Positions 36,097 to 44,147 of a DNA stretch of 64,000 nt are shown in pieces (position 1 is the first letter of the stretch; each line of letters opens with the position of its first letter). The position numbers and the translations under genes were made by a program. The DNA comes from Polaribacter sp. IC066 (GTDB lineage: Bacteria > Bacteroidota > Bacteroidia > Flavobacteriales > Flavobacteriaceae), in the NCBI RefSeq assembly GCF_007997085.1, contig NZ_VORR01000003.1, positions 1 to 64,000 of the forward strand, written 5' to 3'. Below the pieces are notes generated by a model. The model did not search any database, had not been told where the DNA came from, and saw only the letters and a list, made by a program, of their open reading frames with translations.

Positions 36097-36143
36097 AAAA
36101 AAAAATCAACTTTTAGAATTTTTGATACTGTTGATTTTTTTTT
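36097..36143 (+). terminator. Terminator of nadE
   Basis: A9-TCAAC (36097-36110) pairs with GTTGA-T9 (36130-36143), enclosing 19 bases, about 50 bases after the stop. Confidence 0.7.
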
Positions 36144-36757
36144 AAATTATAGTCATTAGTGTGAATACTAATCTTCACACCAGATAAAAAAATCATGTAA
36201 TAAATAAAATATAGAGGTTTATCTTAATTTATTGTAGATGAATTTAAAGAAGATTAGCTGCTACCATTATTCTTTTTATCTTCATATAAGCTCTTCTTTG
36301 GGAGCCTTTTGAAATTTCAAGTGGTAAAAAAATAAACAACTGGATAATTTTTAAGATTTGCAATAGTCTTTTCATAATATTTAAGCATTTTACCTATTGT
36401 AAATCTACAAAAAATAAAGAAATCTCACAAAAAAAGACAAACGGGAAAAACCCCTTTTTTCTATGTTGTAAAAATGTTTAAGAGATTGTATAGATGATTA
36501 AACAGAACTTAAGTAACTGAAATTTAAATATATAAAAAAAATAAAATTTATAAGTAACTTTATACTTTATGCTTCTTACCGCTACTTTCTACAATTTTTC
36601 ACGAGACCAAACAGTATATTACAAGTTTTAACATCGCAATCTGCAAGCAGAAATCCTTGTTTTTTTTAGCGCTTAAAAATATCAAAACAACGTATTATGT
36701 ATCAATCATTTTACTTTTCATGATTTAAAATCAAAAAAAAAGGTACAATTGATGCAT
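36144..36757. other. Non-coding stretch between nadE and dnaG
   Basis: I see no gene in these 614 bases. GTGTGAA (36159-36165) and TTCACAC (36174-36180) form a perfect 7-base inverted repeat just after the nadE terminator. The rest is AT-rich with several homopolymer runs. No terminator is clear for dnaG. Confidence 0.4.
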
Positions 36758-38773
36758 TTATACGACTCGATTTAGCTTCTCGAAAAGACGTGTTTTAAGA
36801 CTTGTATAATTTTTAATAGTTTCTAAATCAATCTCGACAGAAGCATCATCCATCGCCTCTTTCATAAGTTCGTCTATTTTTTTTCCGATCAAAATTCTAC
36901 GTAAATTAAAAACAGCATCATTTACTACCTTTGTTAAAACCTCTAAAGCAGATTTCACTTCAATACTTTTGCTTTCCCAATTGCTTAATTGGTATTTTTC
37001 TTCATCCATTAAAATAGAAGTAACAGTATCGGCAATATTCGGGTTATGATTGTTTATTAACTTTTCGATTTCGAGCTTTTGAAACTGATTTAATTGAATA
37101 ATAATATCATTATATATTTCTTGAAAAATAGTGTTTGAAAACTCAATTTCATCGTCTTGTAAATGCAAATAAATTTCTGTAGAAACTTTATTTTGGTACT
37201 TTCTTTTCGTTATTATTTCTTTTCCCTCTTCATCTACGTTCGTAATTTCTTCTATAAAACCAACCTCTTCGTTACCATATAAAAGTAAAATTCTAATAAT
37301 TTCTTGCTCTAAAATAGTAAGTTGATCAATTTTTTGAGACGATATAGAACCACCTTTTACAAGACCCATTGCTGCTTGCTCTTGATCTTGAAAGTATTCT
37401 GGTGGTGGTTCGTTAGGATCTACATTTGAGTTATAACTTGTATTTGAACTCGTTTTACTCTTTTGAAAAGATTCTTTTTTTAATATTTGTGCCAACTCAC
37501 TAAACAATACGCGCTCTGAAATATCCATGATTCTAGAACATTCTTGTACGTAAACTTCTCTTTGAATGCCATCAGGAATTTTAGAAATACTGGTAACAAT
37601 ATCTCTAATAACCGTGGCTTTTTTTATAGGATCGTTATTAGAGTCTTTTAGTAAAAGTGAGACTTTAAAGTTGATGAAGTCTTGTGAAGAAGTCTCTAAG
37701 TACTCTTTCAATTCGGCATCAGAATGCGCCTTCGCAAAACTATCAGGATCTTCGCCATCAGGAAACTGAACTACCTTTACGTTCATTCCTTGCTCTAGAA
37801 TTAAATCGATTCCGCGAATAGAAGCTCTAATCCCTGCAGCATCTCCATCAAAAAGTACTGTAATATTTTTTGTTAATCTATTTACCAATCTAATTTGATC
37901 AGATGATAAGGCAGTACCAGAAGAAGCCACAACATTTTCTATACCCGATTGATAAAAAGAAATAACATCTGTATAGCCTTCTACCAAATAACAATTATCT
38001 TGTTTTGCAATTTCTTTCTTGGCTTGATAAATTCCGTATAAAATTTTACTTTTATGATAAATATCGCTTTCTGGCGAGTTTAAGTATTTTGCTGCCTTTT
38101 TATCTGCTGTTAAAATTCGACCACCAAAGCCTAAAATCCTTCCAGACATAGAATGAATAGGAAACATAACTCTCCCTTTAAAGCGATCAAACTGCCTATT
38201 TTCTTTTACTATAGACAATCCTGTAGAAGCTAAATATTTTAAATCATAGCCTTTAGCTAACGCTGCTTTTGTAAAATTATCCCATTCATCATAACAGTAT
38301 CCTAAATCGAATTTTGTAATAATCTCATCCTTAAAACCTCTTTCTTTAAAGTAACTTAGCCCAATTGCTTTTCCTTTATTGGTATTTAGCATTAAATCAT
38401 GAAAATAATCTTTGGCAAATGTAGAAACCAAGAACATACTTTCTCGCTCGTTCATCTGTGCTTTTTCTTCATTGCTTTGCTCGGTCTCTTCAATTTCGAT
38501 ATTGTACTTTTTCGCCAACCATTTTAAGGCTTCTGGATACGTAAAATGCTCGTGCTCCATTAGAAACGAAACAGAGTTCCCGCCTTTTCCTGTAGAAAAA
38601 TCTTTCCAAATTTGTTTTACAGGAGATACCATAAAAGATGGTGATTTTTCATCAGTAAACGGACTTAGTCCTTTAAAGTTACTTCCTGCTTTTTTTAGTT
38701 GCACAAATTCACCAATAACCTCTTCTACTCTTGCAGATTCAAAAACTCGATCTATACTACTTCTAGAAATCAT
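36758..38773 (-). CDS. dnaG: DNA primase, zinc-binding motif degenerate
   Basis: DnaG makes RNA primers at the replication fork. The 671 residues contain the N-terminal domain, the TOPRIM catalytic core (LVEGYTDVISFYQSG, VLFDGDAAGIRASIRG) and a C-terminal helicase-binding region. The N-terminal domain normally has a Cys-His-Cys-Cys zinc ribbon. Here it reads GLSPFTDEKSPSF and WKDFSTGKGGNSVSF at about 35-68, so all four ligands are replaced while the surrounding sequence is kept. ATG start. A -7 box TATATTTG lies 25 bases upstream. Confidence 0.95.
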   Translation of the reverse strand: MISRSSIDRVFESARVEEVIGEFVQLKKAGSNFKGLSPFTDEKSPSFMVSPVKQIWKDFSTGKGGNSVSFLMEHEHFTYPEALKWLAKKYNIEIEETEQSNEEKAQMNERESMFLVSTFAKDYFHDLMLNTNKGKAIGLSYFKERGFKDEIITKFDLGYCYDEWDNFTKAALAKGYDLKYLASTGLSIVKENRQFDRFKGRVMFPIHSMSGRILGFGGRILTADKKAAKYLNSPESDIYHKSKILYGIYQAKKEIAKQDNCYLVEGYTDVISFYQSGIENVVASSGTALSSDQIRLVNRLTKNITVLFDGDAAGIRASIRGIDLILEQGMNVKVVQFPDGEDPDSFAKAHSDAELKEYLETSSQDFINFKVSLLLKDSNNDPIKKATVIRDIVTSISKIPDGIQREVYVQECSRIMDISERVLFSELAQILKKESFQKSKTSSNTSYNSNVDPNEPPPEYFQDQEQAAMGLVKGGSISSQKIDQLTILEQEIIRILLLYGNEEVGFIEEITNVDEEGKEIITKRKYQNKVSTEIYLHLQDDEIEFSNTIFQEIYNDIIIQLNQFQKLEIEKLINNHNPNIADTVTSILMDEEKYQLSNWESKSIEVKSALEVLTKVVNDAVFNLRRILIGKKIDELMKEAMDDASVEIDLETIKNYTSLKTRLFEKLNRVV

Positions 38774-38797
38774 TTAATAATTGATTAGAGAGTGAAA

Positions 38798-38805
38798 CAA
38801 ATATA
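38798..38805 (-). promoter_or_regulatory. Probable -7 box of dnaG
   Basis: TATATTTG on the minus strand fits TAnnTTTG and lies 25 bases before the dnaG ATG. A -33 TTG is not at the expected distance. Confidence 0.45.
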
Positions 38806-38845
38806 AGAATTACAATTTTTGTTTTTAAAAAAATTGTAATTAAAA

Positions 38846-38878
38846 AAACCTCAAAGGTTTTAGAAGCCTTTGAGGTTT
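38846..38878 (-). terminator. Hairpin terminator in the clpX-dnaG gap
   Basis: AAACCTCAAAGG (38846-38857) pairs perfectly with CCTTTGAGGTTT (38867-38878). On the minus strand it is followed by a T-rich run. It most likely ends the tig-clpP-clpX transcript before dnaG. Confidence 0.75.
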
Positions 38879-38915
38879 GTATAATTATAAAATAAAATTA
38901 TATGTACTTCCTTTT

Positions 38916-39020
38916 TTAGCTTGCGATACGCGTTAAGGATTGAGCAATTGTTTGAGCTCTTTTTTGTGTTTTACAAAAAAAGCGAGTGCGAAAGCCTGAC
39001 CTTTAGGGAACGCCCAAATA
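38916..39020. other. Structured intergenic segment, possible dispersed repeat
   Basis: The segment is less AT-rich than its surroundings. It contains GCGATACGCGTTAAGG, an inverted TTTTTTGT/ACAAAAAA pair with flanking CTC/GAG, and AGGGAACGCCC. It lies between the clpX stop and the hairpin terminator. It resembles repetitive intergenic text rather than local sequence, but only one copy is in the window. Confidence 0.3.
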
Positions 39021-39023
39021 AGA

Positions 39024-40259
39024 CTAAGAAGCCGCTTTTAACTTCTTTAAAGTAGTATTCGTTAGTTTTGCTTCTGCATATTCTTTAGTTACATGCAGTT
39101 CTTTTTCGTCAGAACTTGGTAAATCGAACATTGCATCTGTAAAGATAGCTTCACATAAAGAACGCAAACCTCTTGCTCCTAACTTATATTCAACTGCTTT
39201 CCCTACAATATAGTTTAAAGCATCTTCTTCGATCGTAAAATCAACATCATCCATTTTAAATAACTTCGCATATTGCTTAATTATTGAATTTTTTGGCTCT
39301 GTTAAAATAGCCCGTAAAGTTTCAGCATCTAAAGGATTCATATAACTTAAAACTGGTAAACGCCCAATAATTTCAGGAATCAGTCCAAAAGATTTTAAAT
39401 CTAAAGGTGTAATGTATTGTAGTAAGTTTTCTTCATCAATTTTATCATCTTCTAGAGATGCGCCAAAACCAACAGCTTGTCTGTTTAAACGTTTGCTAAT
39501 AATTCTGTCTATCCCTGAAAAAGCACCACCTGCAATAAATAAAATATCTTTGGTATTTACCTCTGTAAACTTTTGCTCTGGATGTTTTCTTCCGCCTTTT
39601 GGCGCAACATTTACAACCGTACCCTCTAATAATTTTAATAAGGCTTGTTGCACACCTTCGCCAGAAACATCTCTTGTAATTGACGGATTATCACCTTTTC
39701 TGGCAATTTTATCTATTTCATCAATAAAAACGATTCCTTTTTCTGCTTTTGCAACATCGTAATCAGCTACTTGTAATAATCTACTTAAAATGCTTTCTAC
39801 ATCTTCACCTACATAACCTGCTTGTGTTAATACCGTAGCATCTACAATAGAAAAAGGAACATTTAACATTCTTGCAATTGTTTTTGCAACCAATGTTTTT
39901 CCTGTACCTGTTTCACCCACTAAAATAATATTAGACTTTTCTATTTCTACATCGTCATCCTCATTTTCTTGCAACAGACGCTTATAATGGTTATAAACAG
40001 CAACTGCCATTGCACGTTTTGTTTCAGTTTGACCAATGATATATTCATCTAAAAAGTCCTTAATTTCTCTAGGCTTTTTTAGCATTAAGTCTTTTGACAA
40101 ACCACTAGATTTAGATTCAGAAACTTCTTCTTCTACAATTCCGTGTGCTTGTTCTATACATTTGTCACAAATATGGGCATCCATACCTGCAATTAACAAA
40201 TCTGTTTCTACTTTTTTTCGTCCACAAAATGAACACTCTAAATTTTCTTCTTTCGACAT
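39024..40259 (-). CDS. clpX: ATP-dependent Clp protease unfoldase ClpX
   Basis: ClpX unfolds tagged proteins and feeds them to ClpP in the cytosol. The 411 residues start with an intact zinc-binding domain (C9, C12, C31, C34 in CSFCGRKK and HICDKC). The AAA+ core follows with Walker A GETGTGKT, Walker B VFIDEIDKI, the pore loop GYVGEDVES and the IGF-type ClpP-docking loop region near KRLNRQAVGFG (here VGF). It lies 79 bases after clpP in the tig-clpP-clpX operon; a hairpin sits in that gap. Confidence 0.97.
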   Translation of the reverse strand: MSKEENLECSFCGRKKVETDLLIAGMDAHICDKCIEQAHGIVEEEVSESKSSGLSKDLMLKKPREIKDFLDEYIIGQTETKRAMAVAVYNHYKRLLQENEDDDVEIEKSNIILVGETGTGKTLVAKTIARMLNVPFSIVDATVLTQAGYVGEDVESILSRLLQVADYDVAKAEKGIVFIDEIDKIARKGDNPSITRDVSGEGVQQALLKLLEGTVVNVAPKGGRKHPEQKFTEVNTKDILFIAGGAFSGIDRIISKRLNRQAVGFGASLEDDKIDEENLLQYITPLDLKSFGLIPEIIGRLPVLSYMNPLDAETLRAILTEPKNSIIKQYAKLFKMDDVDFTIEEDALNYIVGKAVEYKLGARGLRSLCEAIFTDAMFDLPSSDEKELHVTKEYAEAKLTNTTLKKLKAAS

Positions 40260-40282
40260 TTTCTATTTTGCTTTTTGCCTTT

Positions 40283-40321
40283 AGCTTTTGGCATTTCGCT
40301 ATTAGCAAACCGCCAAAAGCT
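40283..40321 (-). other. Hairpin in the clpP-clpX gap
   Basis: AGCTTTTGGC (40283-40292) pairs perfectly with GCCAAAAGCT (40312-40321). The loop itself contains a GCTA/TAGC dyad. It lies about 25 bases before the clpX ATG and lacks a T run, so RNA processing or attenuation is more likely than simple termination; that is inference. Confidence 0.5.
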
Positions 40322-40338
40322 ACTAGCTAACTGCTTTT

Positions 40339-40998
40339 TTATTTTCTCGCTAAAACTTCATCAATCATTCCGTAGGTTTTTGCCTCATCTGCCCTCATCC
40401 AATAATCTCTATCAGAATCTGTTTTAATTTTATCGTAAGTCTGACCTGAATGATTAGAAATAATTGTGTACAATTCATCTCTCAATTTGATTGTTTCTTT
40501 AATGGTAATTTCCATATCAGAAACTTGACCTTGCGTTCCGCTCATTGGTTGGTGAATCATAATTCTAGAGTGAGGTAACGCAGAACGTTTTCCTTTAGCA
40601 CCTGCACACATTAAAACTGCGCCCATAGAAGCCGCCATTCCTGTACAAATTGTAGCTACATCTGGTTTTATAAACTGCATTGTATCATAAATACCTAAAC
40701 CAGCGTAAACGCCTCCTCCTGGAGAGTTGATATAAATTGAAATATCTTTATTAGAATCTAAACTTTCTAAAAATAACAATTGTGCTTGTATAATGTTTGC
40801 TACTTGGTCGTTAACTCCTGTTCCTAAAAAGATAATTCTATCCATCATTAAACGCGAAAAAACATCCATTTGAGTGATGTTCATTTGACGTTCTTCCATG
40901 ATATATGGCGTTAAACTACTTGTAATTTGATTAAAGTAAGTGCTACTAATGCCTTGGTCTTTTGTTGCGAATTTTTTGAACTCTTTGCCGTAATCCAT
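40339..40998 (-). CDS. clpP: ATP-dependent Clp protease proteolytic subunit ClpP
   Basis: ClpP is the barrel-forming serine protease that degrades substrates delivered by ClpX. The 219 residues include the catalytic Ser in GMAASMGAVLM, the His in SRIMIHQPMSG and the Asp in TDSDRDYWMRADEAK. The motif YINSPGGGVYAGLGIYDTM is typical. The N-terminus is longer than in E. coli, which fits a cleaved propeptide. It lies about 210 bases after tig, separated by a terminator-like hairpin. Confidence 0.97.
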   Translation of the reverse strand: MDYGKEFKKFATKDQGISSTYFNQITSSLTPYIMEERQMNITQMDVFSRLMMDRIIFLGTGVNDQVANIIQAQLLFLESLDSNKDISIYINSPGGGVYAGLGIYDTMQFIKPDVATICTGMAASMGAVLMCAGAKGKRSALPHSRIMIHQPMSGTQGQVSDMEITIKETIKLRDELYTIISNHSGQTYDKIKTDSDRDYWMRADEAKTYGMIDEVLARK

Positions 40999-41073
40999 GT
41001 ATTGTTTCTTTTATGATATTATGAATTGCAAAGGTATGAACAATTCTCTTAATATTTTGTTAGAGTTTAAACT

Positions 41074-41105
41074 AGAAAACCTGAATCTTACAATTCAGGT
41101 TTTCT
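41074..41105 (-). terminator. Hairpin between tig and clpP
   Basis: AGAAAACCTGAAT (41074-41086) pairs perfectly with ATTCAGGTTTTCT (41093-41105) around 6 bases. It may end or attenuate the tig transcript before clpP. The T run is short. Confidence 0.65.
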
Positions 41106-41210
41106 ATAATTTTTGTCTTTGTGAAGTACAACTAGATGCAGTCGTCTCTTTTCTAGAGCCAACGTACTTCGTTACTGAAACAAGTTCAGCATTAATACTT
41201 GCAATGATAA

Positions 41211-42536
41211 TTATTGTGCATACGCTTCTTTAACAAAATCTTCGTAAGAAACCTCTTCTGTTTTAAAAGTGATCTGCTCTTTAAAGAACGTAATTAGTTT
41301 TTGACTAATTAACTGTCCTTGTAATTTTTGAGCTTCCTCTTGATTCTGTAAAATTCTACCCGCAATATCATCCAACTCTTTTTCTTCTGGATTCATGTTA
41401 CCAAACTGTGCCATTTGCTGACGAATAAATCCTTTTGCATAATCCACCAATTCTTTATAATCTAATTTGATGTCATTATCTTTCATCATTTTACCTTCGA
41501 TTAATTGATAACGCAATCCTTTTTCAGATTTTTCGAATTCAGCTTCAGCCTCTTCGGTTGTTAATTCTTTTTCACCCGCAGTTTTTAGCCATTTTTTTAA
41601 GAATTCTGCAGGTAAATCAAACTTTGTATTCTCTATTAAATATGCCTGTACAGAAGTTAATAACTGTTGATCTGATTGTTGTTGAAATTGCTTTTCTGCA
41701 TCTTCCTTAATTTTTTCTCTTAATTCGGCTTCGGTAGTAACGCTTCCATCAGAAAATAATTTATCGAACAATTCTTGATCTAACGCCGCTGGCTCTGTTG
41801 TTGTAATATCTTCTACTGTAAAAGTAATGGTGATATCTAAATCATGAATTTCTTCATGAGCAACTTCTAAAATTTCTTGTAATTTATGATCGTTTTTAAA
41901 CAATTTCTTTGTTCCTAACTCAAGCACATCACCTATTTTAGATCCAATAACGCTATTTTGGTTATCTTTTCCTTCTAAATCTTGAACTAAAAAAGTAGCT
42001 TTTTTATTGATTTCCTTTTCTTCGTTTACAAAAGTTCCTGTAATATTAGCCTCTTCAGTTGCTTCTTCTACCGGACTAACTTTTCCGTAACGAGTCTGAA
42101 TATTCTTTACTTCTTCGTTCATTAAAGTATCAGTAGCAACAATATTGTACTGTTTAATTTTGTTTTTTTCTGATAAATCAACCTCAAATACCGGCGCTAA
42201 ACCTAATTCGAATTCAAAAGTAAAGCTATCTGAATTCCAGTTAAAGTTCTCATTAACTCTAGGAATAGGATTTCCTAAAATCTCTAACTTTTCTGCTGTT
42301 ATAAATTTATTTAAAGAATTTTGTAAAAGCTTGTTAACCTCCTCCATCATGATAGATTTGCCATACTGCTTTTTAATCATCCCCATTGGCACATGCCCTT
42401 TTCTAAAACCAGGAACATCTGCTTTTTTACGATAATCTGTTAACTTTTCTGTTACGGTTGCTTGGTAATCATCTGCAACAATATCCACTCTTACAACTGC
42501 GTTTAACGCATCTACATTTTCTCTTGTAATATTCAT
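41211..42536 (-). CDS. tig: Trigger factor
   Basis: Trigger factor is the ribosome-bound chaperone that receives new proteins at the exit tunnel. The 441 residues have the ribosome-binding segment PGFRKGHVPMGMIKKQYG (the GFRxGxxP signature) at about 42-60, a divergent middle domain where the FKBP-like part is weakly conserved, and a helical C-terminal domain. Loss of peptidyl-prolyl isomerase residues is usual in Bacteroidota. A full-consensus promoter lies 35 bases upstream. It leads the tig-clpP-clpX order. Confidence 0.95.
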   Translation of the reverse strand: MNITRENVDALNAVVRVDIVADDYQATVTEKLTDYRKKADVPGFRKGHVPMGMIKKQYGKSIMMEEVNKLLQNSLNKFITAEKLEILGNPIPRVNENFNWNSDSFTFEFELGLAPVFEVDLSEKNKIKQYNIVATDTLMNEEVKNIQTRYGKVSPVEEATEEANITGTFVNEEKEINKKATFLVQDLEGKDNQNSVIGSKIGDVLELGTKKLFKNDHKLQEILEVAHEEIHDLDITITFTVEDITTTEPAALDQELFDKLFSDGSVTTEAELREKIKEDAEKQFQQQSDQQLLTSVQAYLIENTKFDLPAEFLKKWLKTAGEKELTTEEAEAEFEKSEKGLRYQLIEGKMMKDNDIKLDYKELVDYAKGFIRQQMAQFGNMNPEEKELDDIAGRILQNQEEAQKLQGQLISQKLITFFKEQITFKTEEVSYEDFVKEAYAQ

Positions 42537-42570
42537 TTCTTATTGTATCTAGTTCTTAAAAAATCGACTG

Positions 42571-42600
42571 CAAAAATAATCAAATTAATTTAGCTTACAA
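42571..42600 (-). promoter_or_regulatory. Consensus promoter of tig (and clpP-clpX)
   Basis: On the minus strand a TTG at 42600-42598 is followed after exactly 19 bases by TATTTTTG at 42578-42571, a full match to TTG-N19-TAnnTTTG, 35 bases before the tig ATG. Confidence 0.75.
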
Positions 42601-42707
42601 AAGTTTAAATTGTTCAATTTCAGGTTTTTCGAATCCCTTTTAATTTTATTAAGAGAATTAAAAACTAAAACAATAAAGCTGAATTCATTATAAATAAAAA
42701 AAATACT

Positions 42708-42715
42708 TAATTTTG
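42708..42715 (+). promoter_or_regulatory. Probable -7 box of pyrH-frr
   Basis: TAATTTTG fits TAnnTTTG and lies 47 bases before the pyrH ATG. No TTG is found at 19 bases. Confidence 0.4.
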
Positions 42716-42762
42716 CGTAACTTTTCTTCCTTAACAAGAAAAGTACAAACAACCAAATAAAC

Positions 42763-43473
42763 ATGCAATACAAAAGAATTCTTTTAAAATTAAGTGGAGA
42801 AGCCTTAATGGGCAATAGACAATATGGTATAGACCCAAAACGTCTTGCTGAATACGCAAAAGAAATTAAACAAGTAGTAGAAAGAGGTATTGAAGTTGCT
42901 ATTGTTATTGGTGGTGGAAATATTTTTAGAGGTGTTGCTGGCGCTGCAAATGGCATGGATCGTGTGCAAGGTGATCACATGGGGATGTTAGCGACCGTTA
43001 TAAATGGTTTGGCTTTACAAAGTGCACTAGAAGATGAAGATGTAAATACGCGTTTACAAACTGCTTTAGAAATTAAAGAAGTTGCAGAACCGTATATTAA
43101 AAGAAAGGCAATTAGGCATTTAGAGAAAGGACGTGTAGTAATCTTTGGTGCAGGAACCGGAAATCCTTATTTCACAACAGATACAGCAGCGGTTTTAAGG
43201 GCTATTGAAATAGATGCAGATTGTATTTTAAAAGGAACAAGAGTTGATGGAATTTACAACGCAGATCCTGAAAAAAATAAAGATGCTGTTAAATTTGAAA
43301 CGATTACCTTTAAACAAGTAATTCAAAAAGGTTTAAAAGTGATGGATATGACCGCATTTACCTTAAGTGAAGAAAATAAACTGCCAATCATCGTATTCGA
43401 TATGAATACAAACGGAAATTTATTAAGATTGGTTTCTGGAGAAAAAATTGGAACCATAGTAGACATTAATTAA
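42763..43473 (+). CDS. pyrH: UMP kinase
   Basis: PyrH phosphorylates UMP to UDP in pyrimidine synthesis. The 236-residue amino-acid-kinase-fold protein shows [14 protein letters not shown] at the N-terminus, [26 protein letters not shown] and [17 protein letters not shown]. It lies 23 bases before frr, the common pyrH-frr pair. Confidence 0.97.
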   Translation: MQYKRILLKLSGEALMGNRQYGIDPKRLAEYAKEIKQVVERGIEVAIVIGGGNIFRGVAGAANGMDRVQGDHMGMLATVINGLALQSALEDEDVNTRLQTALEIKEVAEPYIKRKAIRHLEKGRVVIFGAGTGNPYFTTDTAAVLRAIEIDADCILKGTRVDGIYNADPEKNKDAVKFETITFKQVIQKGLKVMDMTAFTLSEENKLPIIVFDMNTNGNLLRLVSGEKIGTIVDIN

Positions 43474-43496
43474 GCAAAATCTTTAAATAATAAAAG

Positions 43497-44051
43497 ATGA
43501 ACGAAGAAATTGAATTTATTTTAGATACTGCCAAAGAAGCAATGCAAAATGCCATTGAGCATTTAGAAAAAGAATTGCGTTCTATTAGGGCAGGTAAAGC
43601 AACACCTGCTATGTTAGGCACTGTTATGGTAGATTATTATGGTTCGCAAACCCCACTTGGGCAAGTTGCAAACGTAAACACACCAGACCCAAGAACATTA
43701 AGCGTGCAGCCTTGGGAAAAAAATATGTTACAGCCCATAGAAAAAGCAATTCAAATAGCAAACCTTGGCTTAAACCCAATGAATAACGGTGATATTATAA
43801 TGATAAACGTACCCCCGTTAACCGAAGAAAGAAGAATAGGTTTGGCAAAACAAGCAAAAGCAGAGGCAGAACATGCAAAAGTTGGTATTAGAAATGCGCG
43901 TAAAGACGCTAATAACGACATCAAAAAAACAGATGTTTCTGATGACATGAAGAAAATTGTAGAAGACGATATTCAAAAGTTAACAGATACTTATGTTAAA
44001 AAAATAGATGAAACCTTATCTGTAAAAGAAAAGGAAATCATGACTGTATAA
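43497..44051 (+). CDS. frr: Ribosome recycling factor
   Basis: RRF splits the post-termination ribosome together with EF-G. The 184 residues have normal length and motifs: LRSIRAGKATPAMLGTVMVDYYGSQTPL, NINTP-like NVNTPDPRTLSVQPW and PPLTEERRIGLAKQAKAEAE. It follows pyrH closely and is closed by a terminator. Confidence 0.98.
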   Translation: MNEEIEFILDTAKEAMQNAIEHLEKELRSIRAGKATPAMLGTVMVDYYGSQTPLGQVANVNTPDPRTLSVQPWEKNMLQPIEKAIQIANLGLNPMNNGDIIMINVPPLTEERRIGLAKQAKAEAEHAKVGIRNARKDANNDIKKTDVSDDMKKIVEDDIQKLTDTYVKKIDETLSVKEKEIMTV

Positions 44052-44072
44052 AACTATTATTTAAGTGTTTAA

Positions 44073-44102
44073 CAAAGAGTGTTGCAAAACACTCTTTGTT
44101 TG
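44073..44102 (+). terminator. Terminator of pyrH-frr
   Basis: CAAAGAGTGTT (44073-44083) pairs perfectly with AACACTCTTTG (44088-44098) around GCAA, followed by TTTG, 21 bases after the stop. Confidence 0.8.
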
Positions 44103-44147
44103 TTTATACACCTCTACAATTTAACTACCTTTACATAAAATTTTTAA

